The notes beneath the pieces were generated by a model that saw only the letters and a program-made list of their open reading frames with translations, ran no database searches and had not been told where the DNA came from. From positions 204,459 through 266,777 of the forward strand of contig NW_019091660.1 in the NCBI RefSeq assembly GCF_001949145.1: a DNA stretch of 62,319 bases, given 5' to 3'. The stretch comes from Acanthaster planci (Eukaryota > Echinodermata > Asteroidea > Valvatida > Acanthasteridae). A program made the position numbers and the translations under genes. This document shows positions 23,989-36,380 of this stretch, piece by piece. The number at the start of each line of letters is the position of its first letter. Position 1 is the stretch's first letter.

Positions 23989-24048
23989 CTACTGCATGAC
24001 AATGTTACAGCTGTTAACAAAGCACGTGTTGGATGGTGCGCCTTTCAT
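23989..24048 (-). CDS. Upstream ORF in the 5' leader of the PLP-enzyme mRNA (19 codons)
   Basis: Between the predicted cap site (24094) and the main ATG (23892), the minus strand has an ATG at 24048-24046 opening a 19-codon frame that ends TAG at 23991-23989, about 100 nt before the main start. It would have to be skipped, or reinitiation used, for the enzyme to be made. The peptide itself is not recognised. Confidence 0.45.
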   Translation of the reverse strand: MKGAPSNTCFVNSCNIVMQ

Positions 24049-24090
24049 GTATGAACGCGGGACTCAGGTCTGTTCGCTAGTGGTGCAGTG

Positions 24091-24177
24091 AACTGACTCT
24101 CCGCTGCACGGGTGGCGCACTTTATAGCAGCGATCACCCACGACCTGAGCTGTGTGCTATCTGTTGCGATGACGTCA
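24091..24177 (-). promoter_or_regulatory. Core promoter of the PLP-enzyme gene: CRE, TATA box, initiator
   Basis: On the minus strand a TATAAAG box (24126-24120) is followed by TCAGTT (24096-24091), which matches the TCAGTY initiator. The TATA T is 32 bases upstream of the initiator A (24094), the canonical spacing. A perfect CRE palindrome TGACGTCA lies at 24177-24170, about 80 bases upstream of the cap site. The predicted 5' leader is about 200 nt and unspliced. Confidence 0.65.
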
Positions 24178-25185
24178 CAGGGGGGTCCGGCCAGCTCGGG
24201 CATTGCGTGTACATGACTGGTTCAACAGCCCGCAGCTGATGGTGGCACACGTCAGACGGAAATTTCTAGCGGGGACTCGGCCCGGAACCCGGAAGACTCC
24301 CCACGCGCAATTATGATCATGTCACCAAAACCTTTTTTTTCTCAGTAAGTCTCCATGGAAACATCAACAGATCGAAAAGCATCTCGGTTTTTTTCCTCCA
24401 GAAAGGAATGGAGGGCATCCCCCAGAAAAAAAAATAGAACGTGCGGTGGCATTGTCGTGTTCGTAAGAGGTCTTTTTGTGTGTTCGTTTGACAGCTCTGT
24501 GTCTTATCAAGGACAAACTATAAATCGTCGATGTTTTGTTGTTTATCCCTCAACTCAAATTTGGGAGGGAAAAAACAGCAAACTTTTAGTCCAAGTTGAC
24601 ATATAGATAGCAGTGCCTAGGGCCTTTTTGTGCGAAGGTTGACTTATATCTCACTCACCTTTTTCAGACAGGAAAAGAGAAATTGTTCCACACACGGTAA
24701 AAATAGGCTCGTAGACTCTATAGATAAAGACTCTGCAGACCTATAAAGAGTGAAAAATTATCAAGTAGAGCTTGTCAAGTCGATGTTTTCAATATTTAAA
24801 AGGCAAATTGACTCTTCTTTTTGCCTTAGGTTTAATTAGGGGGGCACTTTCACGAGTTCACAGTAAGGGAAAATATGTAGATTTAGACGGTAAGTTTGTG
24901 TTAATGTTGGTCCGTAAAAACTCCGACGATGCCGTAGTGATAAGCGAGAAATATTTCTTCAGAATGCCTCGCCGACTCGGACTCGAGTCTAATTCGACTG
25001 GACTGAAGATTTTACAGCACTTAACTAACAGAACAGTTTGGGAGGGTAAAATAGCACCCTTTAAACGAACTGACTTCTTGGTGTTCTCGGGTTAAGAGAG
25101 TTGCAGGAACTTGGGGATTACTCTTTTGGAGAAGTCGCACGAAGGCGACCGACCACATTATACCGGTTTCTTCATTAAGTGTGAA

Positions 25186-25193
25186 TGACGTCA
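25186..25193. promoter_or_regulatory. CRE palindrome TGACGTCA
   Basis: Perfect 8-bp CREB/ATF site about 1.1 kb upstream of the PLP-enzyme cap site, followed by CGCGCTAG. Possible distal element; function is inference. Confidence 0.3.
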
Positions 25194-28100
25194 CGCGCTA
25201 GGGTTCAAACACCTTTCTGTACACGCACATTGTGTACAGGTGCATCATAAGCCCATCTTTTCACGGAATAAATAAATTGTCCACCTTTAACTGTTCCCTC
25301 GAAGAGAAATCCACTTTTACCCTAGAAGAGAGTTTCTTGCTTAGCAGGAAAGCATACAAGGCTTGAAATTAACTTTTTTCATCCTGCAGAAAGCTTTTAT
25401 AGCTCTTAATATACAACACCGTAGTTAGGGAAAATATTTTTTTCATATTTTGGCAGTATCAGAATCAGGATGGACGAAACCCCGTCGGCGGTCATTGACC
25501 TGCCTTGCGCAACTCAATGAAGATCTAGATGCGCCCTTGATGCAACGCCGAAACTATTATTCACCGGTGCGAAATCTGTCTTACCCTTAAAGATTTGACG
25601 TGAATTATGAGCTGAACATTATATTTGCGTCTGTCACCACATTTTATTGGTTGCAGACAGCGAGTCGATAGTTATGATTTTTTTTAATTCATTAATAGAC
25701 AAGGCTTACTTTAGGCCTAAACATTTTGAATGCGGGATGGATAAGAAGACAGTAGTAAGAATGACTCAACATTGAATATCTCTTTTTCAAGAGGAAGGCC
25801 GTTAGCTTTTTAAACATGAAGACTAACAGTTGATTAGCGAAACAGGAGGGCAGTTGTAGAGAGTTTGTTTATTCTAGCCTGTTTGTCACTGTACACGCCT
25901 TTTATGACGTCTCAAATATGGCAATTGCGAATAACACCAGAGACCAACACCCAATCAGTTGTTGCAAATCTCACTTAACAGAAATAAACAGTAAGAGTGG
26001 ACACACATTTACACATGTCAATCTCCGAAAATCAGTTGCTTATTTACCAAGGAAACAGTAAAAAAAATTAAGGAAAACTGCCAAAATTGTTTCAGAGGGT
26101 TTCTATACACTTAGTCAGTTTGGTGAAAACTGGTGATTAATTTTTTATCCTAAGCCTAACTCAGGCTGCTTGAATATGTTCATCGTTATCTGCATCAATT
26201 CAAATTTCCCGATGTAGAGATGACAGTATCCAGGACACTTTTCCCTAAATGCGTACTTGGCGTGGTCGAAGGCGTCGACCCCGTTCGACTCTCTCGTCAA
26301 TTTCCACCTGCCTTGGCTCGGCCAGGGGCTTCATCCTTCCCGCCTTGCCGTGATTATCTCGGGATCCTCTGGGAATACATATCAACCCCCCCCCTCTAGC
26401 GTTTCGACGGACCACACGACTTTTCTTCATCAGCCTTAACAGAAACTGTTGGAAAAAAAAGACTGAACCCCACTCCTCTCCCACAGCCACCTCATCTACG
26501 TGAGCTTTAAGTAAAATCCTTCGAAAATCGAACCGTGTCTCTAGGTTCCCGTAGGTGGGTTGGAGGAGGCTTACCACTTCCCCGACTCCGTCTGACCAAT
26601 GTTAATTACATTACATATCAGGGTGAAGTTCCCAAAACGTGCTTTCCTAAAATAACTTCAGGTAAAAACGTGCCTTTAAAATGTCGGTTCTGGCAGTGGG
26701 CTCCATGTTTCAGTCGATTCAATTTTGAACAATTTTGAGTCCGCTAATGGCGCTGTTAGACATCCAGAAATATTTTGAGAGATTCGTTTTGACAGTCTTA
26801 AACCTCGATCCCCGATGCCCAAAAAACTCTTTGGCCTAAACCACTAAATTTTGCACAGTCTTAATCAGTAAACTCCTTCCTCATCCTACCGGGCTTTTTT
26901 CTTGCTCTCTCTTTATAAAAGGAAACATTATTCACCCCGATTGTACCAAATAGCAAGACATGCATCAAAATTCCCGTCTTGCTTTCCCAGTTGTGCTTTA
27001 CTATTAATTAAAGAGAGGCGTTACATGAACAACATTCGGTAGACACTGGCGAGGCGTCGGAGTCACATCTAGTGTTGAATTAGGTTTTTACCCCCATAAG
27101 TGGTCCGCTCCTCGTTCGTCTGACGTTTTCCGACAACAAAAACGTCATCACCAATCACAACAAGCAGGAGGAAACACTTGGCAAAATAACCTGTAAACAA
27201 AATAACCTGTAAACAAACAAGAAGGCAGTCCAAAATGAACTGTCAAACTGAATGTCACTCTCCAGAGTCCACTTGTGTTCCATTGCATTTCATTAAGCTT
27301 AATTACGTCAATCCAATCGTTTCTTGAATATGCTGTCTCGTTTCAAGAAGATGATGTTTTGGCTTAACCCTGAGGTTTCAAAGTGACGTTTCAAAAGTCA
27401 TAGTTTGTTTCTTTAACCCTAGACATCAGGTGTGTGTGGAGTCACTCCATGATCTTCAGGCAGACGGAAAATAATAGGTCAGTGCTCCTCGTCACTGAGC
27501 CGCATCCATACGCAGCTCCCTCTGTTTGTTTGTCCCGAGATGATTTCCGTAATACTTTTTCACGCGTCAACGACACATGAGAAAAACGGACACAAGCTGC
27601 TGTTGGCGTAAGTAACGGTACAAACAACTCGCATGCGCAAACTTTCGAATTGCCCATACTGCACACCGACATTGCACATGATACCCTCTGACGTCATCAA
27701 CGGTGTTATTTGGCTCTGTTTACCGAAATTCAAACCGAAAAAGTGCGTGGAGTGGCAGGTGGAATCATCGTGCACTATTCTGCGTGGGCTCCTCAGCCCT
27801 TCAGCAACACCGAGGAGTTTCCGTGCAGTAGTGGGTTTATAAACCGCTTCATCATGGTAATATGTACACGGTATAATTTGTACCACGCACAACGCTCATA
27901 GGCACAGGTCTACACACCGAAAATGTCTTCAAAGCCTTTAAAACAGAGCATCATTTCATCTCAAACCACGGACTATTAATATCTTAATGGAGGGATGTTT
28001 GTGTGGAAAATTGAAAGAGCGAAACTTTAAATGTCAAGTTTTCCCTTCCAGCGGTTTTTTTTTTTTTTTTTTTGAGGCGAATGGAACTTGTGTAATGGCA

Positions 28101-29181
28101 TCAGAGACATGTAACACGTCCAAATGCTTTTTGGGGAGATGTTTTTGCCATTAGTGGGTGGTACGGATAGATCCTTGATTTAAAGGGATTATTCATCGCT
28201 ACAGAAGCGTCCAAAGTACATGTACAACGTGTGTGGTTGAAGTCGTTCCAAGTCCACGCATGACTCAAAGTTGGTCGTTCCCAACATGCGATTCAGCGAT
28301 TCGCGGAATACCAATACATTTAACCGGATCGCCATCATTTCAAAACTGAAGTATCATCATAGACGCAAAAACGAAATTACATATTCGGCTTTCGAAACGA
28401 TGCGAATTCTACAATACTACCAACAATAAATAACATCAGTCTATTCAACCATCCAATTTTCCCACTTGCAACATTGTATTCAAGCTATATTAAATGCTGA
28501 GATTTTTAAATGTCAAAAGAACCATTTAAAGCCATTGCCTAGTAGGCCTATACAGACGTAGTTCAAACGAAATTGTTTTCAATTAAACTGGAAACACCAG
28601 CTCTGAAGCGGAATCCAAAAAAGACACAAGCAAGTTTTTTCTTGGAGACAAAACGGAGAGACAACTGCCTAGAGTGAGCACTGATTGTGTTGTCATTGGA
28701 ATGCATACATATTCAGATATTAAAATGTTGACTCTCGCGAAGTCTCGTGGGGTTCGACAGATGAGCCAGAAATTGAGGGACCGCCCACTCTGCTCCAGGG
28801 CAGTAACCTCCATATTTTCGTCCTTTTTATCCGCATTTATTTTAACTGCATGGGATCATTTAATCGTTGGTAAACCCATCTCCAAATTAAGAAAACCGCT
28901 GATCATTTTGCCACTCATCAGTTTCATTTTTAAAGCCTGAAAATGATGCAGATTCCAAAAATAATCCCTGGTAGAGAGCGGTTAAATTGCTTGAGCAATT
29001 ACGGATTATACCGGATCACCATGCCAGATCACGCCAGCGCCAGCAATGTGCGTTTTCACTTAATAGCCGCTGGTTAACTTGAGCACTGTATCTCTGAGCG
29101 CGTGTGGTTCAGCATGTGAATGATCACTGCAGATGTCATTCAATGTCAATGTCTCTTCCAGGCAGCCACGTGGCTATATAC

Positions 29182-29195
29182 GTTGCCAAGGTAAC
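29182..29195. promoter_or_regulatory. RFX X-box, GTTGCCAAGGTAAC
   Basis: A 14-bp imperfect palindrome matching the RFX-factor X-box consensus (GTTGCC-N2-GGTAAC type) with both half-sites intact. X-boxes mark promoters of ciliary genes, but no gene start is recognisable next to it, so it could be an enhancer site or chance. Confidence 0.35.
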
Positions 29196-32100
29196 ATAGG
29201 CAAAAAGCAAGCTTTGGCCTGATTGATCAAAACTAGAAAATGAAGAAGTTATTCATATGACGAGTTGCGGTGGCACCTTATTCATGAAAATCTATGACAT
29301 GAGGTGTTCTGTTTTCAGTTGGGCAATATGATACTGGTTTGTCATGCAGGCGCTCTGAAGGGTTTTATTCGTCGAACGCAGCAGAAGTTTTGTCCCATAT
29401 GTTGAATTACGTTATTAGCCGTGAAAGCATTAGTTTATAAAGTTGTCGATTGTTGAATATTGTTAAAATTCAGTGCTCTTATAAGGTATTTTCGCTTTAA
29501 TGTTGTGCATTTATAATATGTTTTTCCCGCCTGGATTTACACTTCTGACTCATACACTGGCCTAATTGCTCCACTGAGATTCCCAAGCCCGTTACATTCT
29601 ACCATTCCGTACTCCTTGGCTGCGCCTGAGCGGTTTTCAGTCCGTCTACCACTGCACATGAAATCCATCTTGCGCACGGTAGGGCGGACAAATCAAATCA
29701 AATCTAAATTTCTCCCCAGAATGACCACGCTTTTTATCTGTTTTCCTCTTTTCATTGGGTCAAATTTGAGTTTATCTTGACATTAAGTCAACCACGATTA
29801 TGCGATTATCATTCATACCCTAGTCTCGTTGCTTCCAGTGCGTCCATATTTTAACAAGGCTTCGCCCTCAGCCAGACTGAAGCTTTCAAAGGTGAACGGC
29901 AGAATCGACTCTTCTTTTTCATGTAGACCCGTAAATTATAATGACACTGTTTGTCACCCCATGGAGAACAGTTTTCATGCAAATGACAGTGTAACATAGT
30001 CATTGCCGGCGGCATTGGTAAACTGCAAATCTGACATCTAGATATTTTTTAGATTTTAGACATAAGCTTCCTACATTCAGCTCAGTGGAAACACGTTGCC
30101 TACGGTTTCTGAGAGAAATTGCAATCTTACCCACAACAGACTGAACATAGACTGGTCCCTGCCTACTGTCCCACTTCAGCCATACACCATGAAAGTAAAG
30201 TGGGCATTGTTGCGTCACAACTATAATCACTTGTAATCAGATCAGACTAACCTTGCTCCAAAAAAAGGGAAAAAGGAAAAAGTACAGGCTTGAAGCGCCA
30301 AATAAATCATGTATAGAGATAAACCATCTTTAACTCTATTGAAAGACAGCATCAGAATTTCAGATGACAATTTGCTTTCTTTCCGCTATTGTATGACGGG
30401 CCTGTCTGCCAGAAATTTATAACAAGGAGAAAATCTGGCAATTATGTTCAGAGGAGAAAAAGATCTCGACAAGCACAACAATCAGCAGGTTAGCCTTGGG
30501 TTCCAGGCGTAATCCGTCGAGGCCATGTTGTTTACCAGTTTTTCGGACCTAGCGAGTTAACAATGGAACATTCCGTGCGATATTTGAGGGAAGGAGACTG
30601 AAGGCCTTGCCCTTTGGCCATACGAAACAATTTCTTCAGAAGGGGAAAAACGGAACAAAATCCCTCTCAGCCACAATAGAAAGCATCATTATCGGAAATC
30701 AATGCACCACACATTTGCAAGCAAGAAAATCATTTGCTCCTTTTCAACTTTTCACACATTTAACTGCTTTAATCTTATGGCCCCAAAATTGAATAAACAC
30801 AAAAACTCATAAACAGATTAATGAAAAGGTTTGCATTTTATAGAGGCATAGGCTATTACTCTAACATGCAATCGATTCTAGAGAGTCATCGTTTCAATTT
30901 TGAATTTATGCATCTGGGCGCCGATCAACGTGCCGGTCGTGTGTAGGATTTCAACGGCGGACAAGCTCGAAGTCACTTTGGCGAAATTTACTGCCCATGC
31001 ATGGAATATACATTGCTATAAATTCTTAATATTAAAATTTAATATAATATTGACATAAAGCGCAGCAGATGGCCCGCTGAAACATGCACTTAGCAATTAA
31101 ACTTACACCTGTGCCCATGCTGACGACAGTGCCACAGATGACGCGAGCAACAAACACCTAATATTTCATCAAATAGTAGTATAATTGGCTGTTCTGATGT
31201 TTTGAGAAGATAACAATGAAATAACCAAGAGCAGATTGTTGCTTTCCAGGAATGAGCAACTGGGAATCAAAGTCAACAACAACAACGCCCCAATGGCGTC
31301 ACATTTTGTGCTGTCTTGCAAATGTCAAGGCTGTTTTGTTCCATTTGTTCAGTGAATCTGAAGGTTTGTAACCCACATAATTTACGGGCTGTTCTGTTTA
31401 CCGCCGCGAAGGAGCGATTATGCTGGATGGATTATCATCGTCTTATTTTGATGTGGGGGGATGCGTGAGACCATGGTATGCGCTTTTACCGCAGCAATTG
31501 CGTCGAGGTTTGCGGTTTTTGCCTATATGAAGTAGAGGACACTTCGGGTCAACAGGAGCTACGGGTCTGGAACGTATTGTGGGGGAAGTGGGTCAATCAT
31601 CTTGCAAGAAGTCCGGCCAAGTATCCCCAAAGATAACATTGCCGTCATATTAATAAGCATCCCTTTTGGGGTCCTTTTGGTTTAAATCTGTATAACTTCA
31701 CGTTCGTCCGTCTTCCTTTTTCTTGTTTGTTACTCAATCAGTCTGTTTTGTTCTCCACTATAGCAGTCTCATCTTAATTAATGCGTTCTGCTCATTTTGC
31801 ACAGGTACATTTCTCCTTTGATCTGTGGTGTGGTTCTCCACTGTTTTTCAGCCGTTATTCGTGTGCTGCTCGTTGTATGTTCATTTTATGTTGATGGTCT
31901 AATCCTCAGCTCATCTACCCCATAGTCGGAGCCGTGGTTGAGAGTTTCCGTTCTTACTGAAAACTCGTTGACAATCGTTTTGCCTGTTTCTCTCTTTGTT
32001 TTTATTTGTTAAAAAAATTGGAAGTTAAAAGGGGGAAAGGGGGAAGCAAACGAAATTCTTTAAATAAGACGAAAGGGGATGAGAATCATCAGTTTGCTGA

Positions 32101-34521
32101 AAAACAAAAGAAAACCTAAAATTCAACGTTCTCTGGCCCATTTGCTTATCAGTTCTTAGGTGATAAGTGCTTTGCCCCTCCCTAAAACTTCCCTTAGGGA
32201 AACTTTTGCTACCCCGGGGTAATCCCAGCAGTGCCCATGAGTGGGAGTGCCATTGTGTCATTCTTTTGCTTGTTATACCGTTATTTATTTGCTTACTGAG
32301 TGAGGCAACATAACGTGCCACCTATGCTTTGGGTACATCGAAGTTTTTTGTTTCATTTTTTGCCACTTAATCCAATCAGCTCATTGCGTACCACTCCTTA
32401 CATTCTAAATATAGTTTATTCAAAATATGTCAATCAAGATATTTTTGATAAGCCAAGAGGCAGTTTCAAAGTCCAACAGATATATGCCGAGTACGAAATG
32501 CTTCAAATTTCGGTGATGTAATAAAAGTCAGACAGTTGGTTTTTAATATCGCATGACGTTATCCCACTGGCCACGCTCCAGGGCCTGCATTTGCGTCTAA
32601 CATCATTCTTCAACGCCCAGTGTGACTCGACTGGTATTTATTAAGATACATGCGTTTCAGTGTGCAGAATCCCCGTCCATTAATATCACGTGCAATATTA
32701 ATGTCATCTTACATGTACATGGACACTTAAAAAGCAGAGTCCTTTAACAACAACAAAAAACATTCATGTAGGCCTAGGCGGTTCTGAGGTACCGTATGAA
32801 GTATAGTATGAAGGCTTATGAAGGCTTATGAAGATGTGCTCATCAAGTTTTATGACTATTCTTTCATTACCATTCCAAGAAATTAATGACGCCAGTGATC
32901 TATTTAATGCCCCGTTTGGGAACAGTCATTTTTTAAGTTGCAAAGACAACATAAACCTCTGTGTCTATAGAAGGACTGCACTTCAGTGTTTTTCAGTGGT
33001 TCCTTGCCATGTTAAAGGAACCATTACCGAGTACCAACAGCAAGGGATCTTTTAGGAGGGAGTTTAGTGTCATGCGTATCTGACCTGGATTTGAAACCAA
33101 CCTTGTCCGAAATGTAGCTTTCAGTTCCTGCACGCTTTAAGGTCTTTTTTTCGCACCGGTAAATCTGAAAAATGTTGTCAATTCCCTCTACAGGTTTCTT
33201 CCCGTGCTCGCAAGCTACAGTGCGATTGGCACTTTGTAGGAATTCTTTGTTTCATTAGCATAATTAAGTAAGATATTGAGTCATTTTTAGCCCTTTTGAG
33301 GCTGCAAAGCCAGCAGAAATCTATTTGGCCCCATAATAGGTCATTACACTCTCAGGGTACATGTCGTCTTCAGTCCAGGATGGCTGTTGTAAACCACATT
33401 TGGGCGTTTCTTCAAAGATGTTACTCGACGCATGAACATATTCAGCTCCATGCTTCCTAAAGGAAAGACAGTTTGATCCGTCGTTACCTCGATTTGCGAT
33501 TTATTTCGTTTACAAATTTTTTATTGCATTTTTTATGTAGTGTGGATTTCATTCTCGGGCTAGTACATCCCGTTTGTCTCCTGTACTCGAGTTGAGGCTC
33601 CCAAAGTTGCGTAAGCGCAGATGGACAAATTCGCTATTTTTAGAACTGAGTGGAAAAAACGCCTTGTGTGTGCTGGCGTTAATGAAGCCTAACCTACTGC
33701 TGAGGCGGGTATTCTCGGAAATTGTTAATTATTGACCAGTTTGTGTGTTTAATCCATTTTGAGGACTGTGGTTTGATGATCACTTCCACGCCCAAATTTC
33801 AGGTGTTCTGATGTGTCTACAGGGGTTTTTCGTAGACCACACCACCCTCGCCAAGTGATTCATCCGCCGTGCCTGCTGCACCTACGCTAAATGTAGTTCC
33901 CATATGTCTTTTGTCCCCACATGACGCGACGATACTAACAATAATTATGACACAGACAGAGGCACCAGAAATAATGCAAAGTGATGTGCTCGATTATGTG
34001 GTAAAGCAGCCGCTTTTGGACAGATTTGGTGAGAATGACTCAGTATACCGCGTATCCACTAAAATGAGTGACCCGTGGCCTGCTCCGGCGTCTGGGAGAC
34101 GAAGGCACTGCCAATCCCCAAAACTGCACTGAGCTCAGCTCAGCCGTCTTTCTGATATTGCAGTCTCAGTGTTCTCGTTGAAATGTGTATTGTGCTTTCC
34201 ACTTTGAGGGATTTTAAAACAGAAAAAAGGCAGCCAGCCATAAAACAAAAAGCGAGTCGAACTCTAAACATTTCAACCCCAGTAAAATGAATATGAAAGA
34301 AGATACCACCAGGTTTTGTCTGGGGGAGCTCAGACTGGAATTTACCCCAAGTTGAAATATTTACGCCACAGGGGACAGGAACGTACTGCTATATCGGAGG
34401 CATTAGTTTAAGATACAGGTGTATATCGTGTCTTGGTTTTTCAGAAGTAAAAAAGCAACCGGGGGGGGCATTCCCCTTACGAGACGCCCCTCCCAATCCA
34501 TTAGTCTATAGACTAATCCGA

Positions 34522-34683
34522 TTAGAAGCCATAAGTGCGGTGGCACCGCACTCACACGAACATTTTTCAGCTTGACGCGCGCGTGCATTTGGCAAATCAC
34601 GACACCCTTTTGGTCGGAGAGGCATGTAACGCGCGCGTACCACCTGTCCACGAGCGTTGTGCCACCGCATTAATGGCTTCTAA
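34522..34683. mobile_element. 162-bp palindromic MITE
   Basis: Starts TTAGAAGCCATAAGTGCGGT and ends with the inverse (...accgcattaatggcttctaa); terminal inverted repeats of about 25 bp with few mismatches, and an internal ACGCGCGCGT word near both ends. TTA/TAA edges would suit a Harbinger-type 3-bp target site. Confidence 0.6.
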
Positions 34684-35818
34684 GTCTGGTGGTCGCATTA
34701 CACTATACTCCGAAGTAATGACTACGCTATAAGGTGTACCAAACAAACGTCAGAATTTGAACGACATGTGGAGATTGTTAAGCTGACAAAAACGGTAGGA
34801 TCGTGTAAATAGAACCCTGAATCAACTCCCTGGTATTGGAGCTTCCATGGTGATATTGAAACTTGAGTCCTTATTTCCTTTTGATGTGAATATTTCAAAA
34901 TGTATTTGACCAACACACCAAAATTATAGCGACCTGTAAAAATAAAGGACAAGACGATTATTTTAATGTTTGTTTGGGAAACCGTAGCGGGCTTGCATGT
35001 TATTTGGCCCTGAACGTTGTTGATCCTACACTGTTCTCAGTGGGGCTAGAATTGTTGTCGTGCACCCTATAGCATCGTACGATAGTCACTTCGTGTTCTG
35101 AATACTAATTGTCTTGAAGAGACGAGGGTTATCGTTGTATGGTCCCAATGCATCGGTGTGTCCTTCATAGCATTTTAGTCAAACTTTGTGTGTTTATATT
35201 TTCCGCCTTGTGTTCTCCAGATGGTCTGGCTATTTCTCTGTTCATTTTTAAAGAACTCGGTAATGACATATAAATTTTAGACATCAGGGACGAATTTAAT
35301 AGATTTTTAAAGGACTGATGGTGCATGCCACGAAGGACGCCAGTGACAATTAAGTACTAGAGCTTTATGTGATCACACACAACATGAACAAATGCGCATT
35401 ATTTGTCGATGCGTGTTTTTAATGATTATTGCCAAAATTACTTCAGGTATGCTCTATCTTTTCACAATATAGCTCTCGTACCCAAAACGTTCATGCTTTT
35501 TACATGTATTCCTATTTCTCGCGTCAAAGATTGACTAAAATGTTACCGGCAAAGGCGACGGAAATGGTCTTTATGCAGCACACGGGACATAGGGGTATAT
35601 ACCCCGGACATGTCTAAATGGCGAGAACAGACTACTCCATCTTTTATGACAAACCTTCATGGGATAATTAATTGCCGACACGATCTTTTGATATTTCGAC
35701 AGCTGCGGTTCGATCAGACCGTGTATTAATTCTCCGAAGGTAAAATGCCATGAATTAAAGTCTGAACTGCATAATAGCTTCGACGACGCAGAGAGTTTCA
35801 CAACAGTGTGATAGAAAG
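34684..35818. other. No gene recognised
   Basis: Ordinary non-coding DNA; no splice-bounded frame with family similarity. Confidence 0.5.
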
Positions 35819-36380
35819 CACATTTCAGGAGATTGCAACATTAGACAGCGCATTTCAAAAGATTGCAACATTAGACAGCACATTTCAAGAGATTTTAACA
35901 TTAGACAACACATTCAAAAAGTAGAGACATTGGACATCACATTTGGAGAGATTGCAACATAAATAGTACCCTCTAAGAGGTTACAACATAAGACAGCATA
36001 TTGCAAAAGATTGGAACACCGGACAGCATATTTCATGGGATTGTAACATGTTGTTGTTTTGTTTTAATGGCGCTTTCAGCAACTCAGGCTATTTGCACCA
36101 ATAACTTTACGTTTAATCATACACTTTATTAATCAGCATTATATTACGGAGTTAGGAAGAAGGTCCAGTTTTAGAGGAAGGAGGAAACCGGAGTACCCAG
36201 GGAAAACCTGTGAGAGCCAGTATGGACTGGAAACCAAATGCACTTAAAGCCTTGGCCAAGCCGGGACTCGAACCCGGGCCTCATTGGTGCAAAGCGAGGA
36301 AAGAACCGTACGCTACGCTAACCCGCTTCCCTCCCCCCAGGATTGTAACATTGTACGTCACATTTCAAGAGACAGTAATG
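35819..36380. repeat. 30-bp satellite array interrupted by a SINE
   Basis: About eight degenerate copies of a unit like cacatttcaagagattgcaacattagacag run from 35819 to 36049, and one more follows at 36340-36380. The array is split by the SINE at 36050-36339, so the array predates the insertion. Confidence 0.85.
36050..36339 (-). mobile_element. Full-length tRNA-derived SINE with 12-bp target duplication
   Basis: Reading the minus strand from 36339: a Pol III A-box-like GGGTTAGCGTAGCGTACGG, a B box GGGTTCGAGTCCCGG, a body with CCTGGGTACTCCGGTTTCCT (a sequence type shared by many invertebrate SINE bodies), and an A-rich tail AAAACAAAACAACAA. The exact direct repeat GGATTGTAACAT at 36038-36049 and 36340-36351 is the target-site duplication. 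Length about 290 bp. It is not a tRNA gene, since the acceptor stem does not close. Confidence 0.85.

Larger units (their letters stand above)
24180..34521. other. Intergenic region, no gene recognised
   Basis: Upstream flank of the PLP-enzyme gene. Contains a second CRE (25186-25193), a hammerhead-like motif on the minus strand at 26433-26401, a 23-T run near 28057 and a perfect X-box at 29182-29195. Reading frames of 60-110 codons occur but none shows family motifs with splice context. Confidence 0.5.

Noticed and set aside
24772-25095. 107-codon plus-strand open frame upstream of the PLP-enzyme promoter
   Set aside because: No ATG at its first codon, no family similarity; divergent gene not supported.
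35819-36049. Possible CRISPR-like repeat-spacer array
   Set aside because: Units are contiguous and degenerate with no unique spacers; an ordinary eukaryotic satellite.
36250-36330. Apparent tRNA gene (B box GGGTTCGAGTCCC)
   Set aside because: No closing acceptor stem, and it is the head of a SINE with body, A-rich tail and target duplication.
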